A stretch of 64,000 nucleotides of DNA, from NCBI RefSeq assembly GCF_000213555.1, contig NZ_GL891984.1, positions 87,904 to 151,903 on the forward strand. Reading direction: 5' to 3'. The translations under genes were made by a program, and so were the position numbers. This document shows, piece by piece, positions 62,223-64,000 of the stretch. The stretch is from Dysgonomonas gadei ATCC BAA-286 (GTDB lineage Bacteria; Bacteroidota; Bacteroidia; Bacteroidales; Dysgonomonadaceae). The number at the start of each line of letters is the position of its first letter. Positions within the stretch are counted from its first letter, which is position 1. The notes below the pieces were generated by a model, which was given only the letters and a program-made list of their open reading frames with translations, was not told where the DNA came from and did not search any database.

Positions 62223-64000
62223 CTAAAATTTGATGTTGATCCCTGTGTTGAAGCCACGTAGCGCCGGATAGTTCCTGAAATCTACAACTTCAGGGTCAAC
62301 CAGATCAAAAGCAGCTTGTGTCCATAAATTCTGACCGCCGACAAATACTTTTACTTTCACTCCGCCAAGATAATTTCGCGAAAATGAATCGGGGAGGGTA
62401 TAGGCTATATTCAGGTTTTTCAACCGTATGTAATTTCCTGATTTCAACCAGAATGAATTATTCATGCCATTAGGAGCAACATTGTAATTCGGACTTGTGG
62501 AAAGTCTTGGGAAGAGAGCTGTTTCAGCTGTTTCCGGAGTCCAACGGTTCAGCACATGTTCATATGCCTGACTGTAAGTATTGCCCCATGCTATGAACCC
62601 TGTTGCATATTCCCAGCCTGCATCCGGGAAGTAAATTTCACGGTTGTAAGCGCCTTGAAATAAGGCTGACAGTTCAAATCCCTTGTATTCAAATCCTAAG
62701 TTCAGACCAAAAAAACAGAGAGGTTTATTGCCGCCTATTGCAGTCTGGTCATATTCGTTGATTACTCCGTCACCATTCATATCCTTATATTTAAGGTCGC
62801 CCGGGACGATATTATAGCCGGAAATAACCGGGCTGTTTGCTACCTCTTCCCTTGTCTGGAAAAATCCTTCGGCAATGAGTCCGTAGCGGGTTCCGGCGGG
62901 ATTACCAGTCCTACGCATGTATTCTTCGGGAACATTCTGTTCGTCTATGAATAAAATCTTCGATTGATTTATGCTCCAGTTTCCGGTCACGTAATAATTG
63001 AAATCTCCAATGTTATCCTGATAAGTTACTGAGAGGTCGGCACCCTGATACCGGACCTTCCCAATATTTTCAGCAGGATAGTTCAACCCGATGAGTTCTA
63101 TGCTTTTCCCCCTGGTCATTAAAAGATCGAAATGTTTGTCGCTGTATAAATCAGCTGTAATCCAAAGTTTGTTATCGAACAAGTTGGCATCGAGTCCCAT
63201 ATTCAGTTTATTGGCTCTTTCCCATGTCAGGTTCGGATTCGACAAGCTGAGATTTGTTTCGATAAGTCCGACTGCTACATTTTCATACAAGCCCGTATAG
63301 TTCGATCCCTGGGGATAATAAGCTCCTGTACCCGCAACATTCACAGCGTTACTTTCATATTGTTGCCGCCATGTGTAATAATTGTCGCGGCCGATACTGT
63401 TTCCCGTTTGTCCGAACACCGCACGTAGCTTTAGTTTGTTTACCCAGTCTATGGATTGCATAAATGCTTCCTTACTGATATCCCATCCTAAGCCGAAAGC
63501 GTAAAACGTCCCCCATCTTTTACCCGGCGCATACCTGTTCAGGTAGCTTCTGGATACGGCCGCTTGGGCGAAATATTTCTGCTGATAGTCGTATTTGGCT
63601 TCTGCATTAAGATTTGCAGGTTTTTCAGGCAATTGATAATTGTCCAAAACCTCTTTTACGTCAGCAAATACATTTCCTTCTATAGTATGCGATTTATTTA
63701 TCACTTTTTTATAGTCCAGTGCAACCTGCCCATACATATACTGGAAGTTTGATACACCGATGAAGCCATTCCTTTGCGGAACTATACTCCCAAAGCGTTC
63801 ATAGCCTCTCAACGACCCATCGGGATTCAGAGTACGAAGATAGACAGGTTCCTGCTTGCTGCGGTCCAAGGCACTGCGGCTTTGCGAAACAACGCTTCCT
63901 ACCATACGCGCCGATAAGCCTTCGGCAAGCCATGCCATGTCGTGGTCGATAACAATATTACCGTATCCGTCGCGCATAATATCTTTTATATAACCCGAAC
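62223..64000 (-). CDS. SusC/RagA-type transporter, C-terminal part (cut by window edge)
   Basis: This is an outer-membrane TonB-dependent importer. Only the last ~592 residues are inside the window. The frame is open through the right edge (SGYIKDIMRDGYGNIVIDHD reads before the first internal Met), so the signal, plug and TonB box are missing here. The barrel features are typical: FGQTGNSIGRDNYYTWRQQY, TWERANKLNMGLDANLFDNK, PGDLKYKDMNGDGVINEYDQ, FFGLNLGFEYKGFELSALFQ, and the terminal RGFNTGINIKF with the closing Phe. Its gene precedes SusD by 13 bp. The PUL promoter and any regulator lie beyond the window. Confidence 0.93.
   Translation of the reverse strand, partial: SGYIKDIMRDGYGNIVIDHDMAWLAEGLSARMVGSVVSQSRSALDRSKQEPVYLRTLNPDGSLRGYERFGSIVPQRNGFIGVSNFQYMYGQVALDYKKVINKSHTIEGNVFADVKEVLDNYQLPEKPANLNAEAKYDYQQKYFAQAAVSRSYLNRYAPGKRWGTFYAFGLGWDISKEAFMQSIDWVNKLKLRAVFGQTGNSIGRDNYYTWRQQYESNAVNVAGTGAYYPQGSNYTGLYENVAVGLIETNLSLSNPNLTWERANKLNMGLDANLFDNKLWITADLYSDKHFDLLMTRGKSIELIGLNYPAENIGKVRYQGADLSVTYQDNIGDFNYYVTGNWSINQSKILFIDEQNVPEEYMRRTGNPAGTRYGLIAEGFFQTREEVANSPVISGYNIVPGDLKYKDMNGDGVINEYDQTAIGGNKPLCFFGLNLGFEYKGFELSALFQGAYNREIYFPDAGWEYATGFIAWGNTYSQAYEHVLNRWTPETAETALFPRLSTSPNYNVAPNGMNNSFWLKSGNYIRLKNLNIAYTLPDSFSRNYLGGVKVKVFVGGQNLWTQAAFDLVDPEVVDFRNYPALRGFNTGINIKF

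Overview
The window comes from a member of the Bacteroidota, most likely order Bacteroidales and perhaps close to Dysgonomonas (the genus is a guess). The evidence is SusC/SusD pairs, Mfa/FimA-type fimbrillins, type IX secretion (T9SS) C-terminal sorting domains, Bacteroidota promoters of the TTG-N20-TAnnTTTG form, and a tmRNA whose tag ends in YALAA.

Layout. (1) 1-2763: a GntP-type permease (cut by the window edge) and a glycerate kinase, separated by a GC-rich repeat-like spacer. (2) 3194-5224: a GH97 alpha-glycosidase standing alone. (3) 5516-15092: a seven-gene operon encoding two outer-membrane porin-like barrels, an imelysin lipoprotein, a di-heme DUF1111 lipoprotein, a mono-heme lipoprotein, a two-domain RidA-like protein and a fused ResB/CcsA cytochrome c maturation protein. 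This looks like an iron- or redox-related envelope system that carries its own heme-attachment factor. (4) 15321-15714: tmRNA (ssrA) with promoter and terminator, followed by about 1 kb of AT-rich DNA without a gene. (5) 16705-19449: a tyrosine recombinase followed by an AraC-type regulator gene enclosed by perfect 26-bp inverted repeats. This looks like an invertible regulatory cassette (phase switch). (6) 19671-40544: a long co-directional fimbrial locus with two pilin/anchor modules, OmpA-like and beta-barrel envelope proteins, a 1428-residue T9SS-sorted beta-helix adhesin, a bactofilin and several unknown proteins. (7) 40674-64000, minus strand: a polysaccharide utilisation locus with SusC (cut), SusD, a second SusC, a propeller/discoidin T9SS protein, an outer-membrane barrel, a small secreted protein, GH92, GH2 and two GH78 alpha-L-rhamnosidases. 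The target is probably a rhamnose-containing glycan that also carries mannose-type linkages.

The most interesting element is the recombinase plus AraC inverton placed directly upstream of the fimbrial operon. In the orientation read here the AraC gene points away from the fimbriae. After inversion it would lie upstream of the pilin genes and read toward them. A second notable signal is a pair of short direct-repeat motifs, in the same order and orientation, upstream of three glycoside hydrolase genes at two loci about 40 kb apart.

All calls come from reading the sequence by eye. Family names rest on remembered motifs, and no database search was run.
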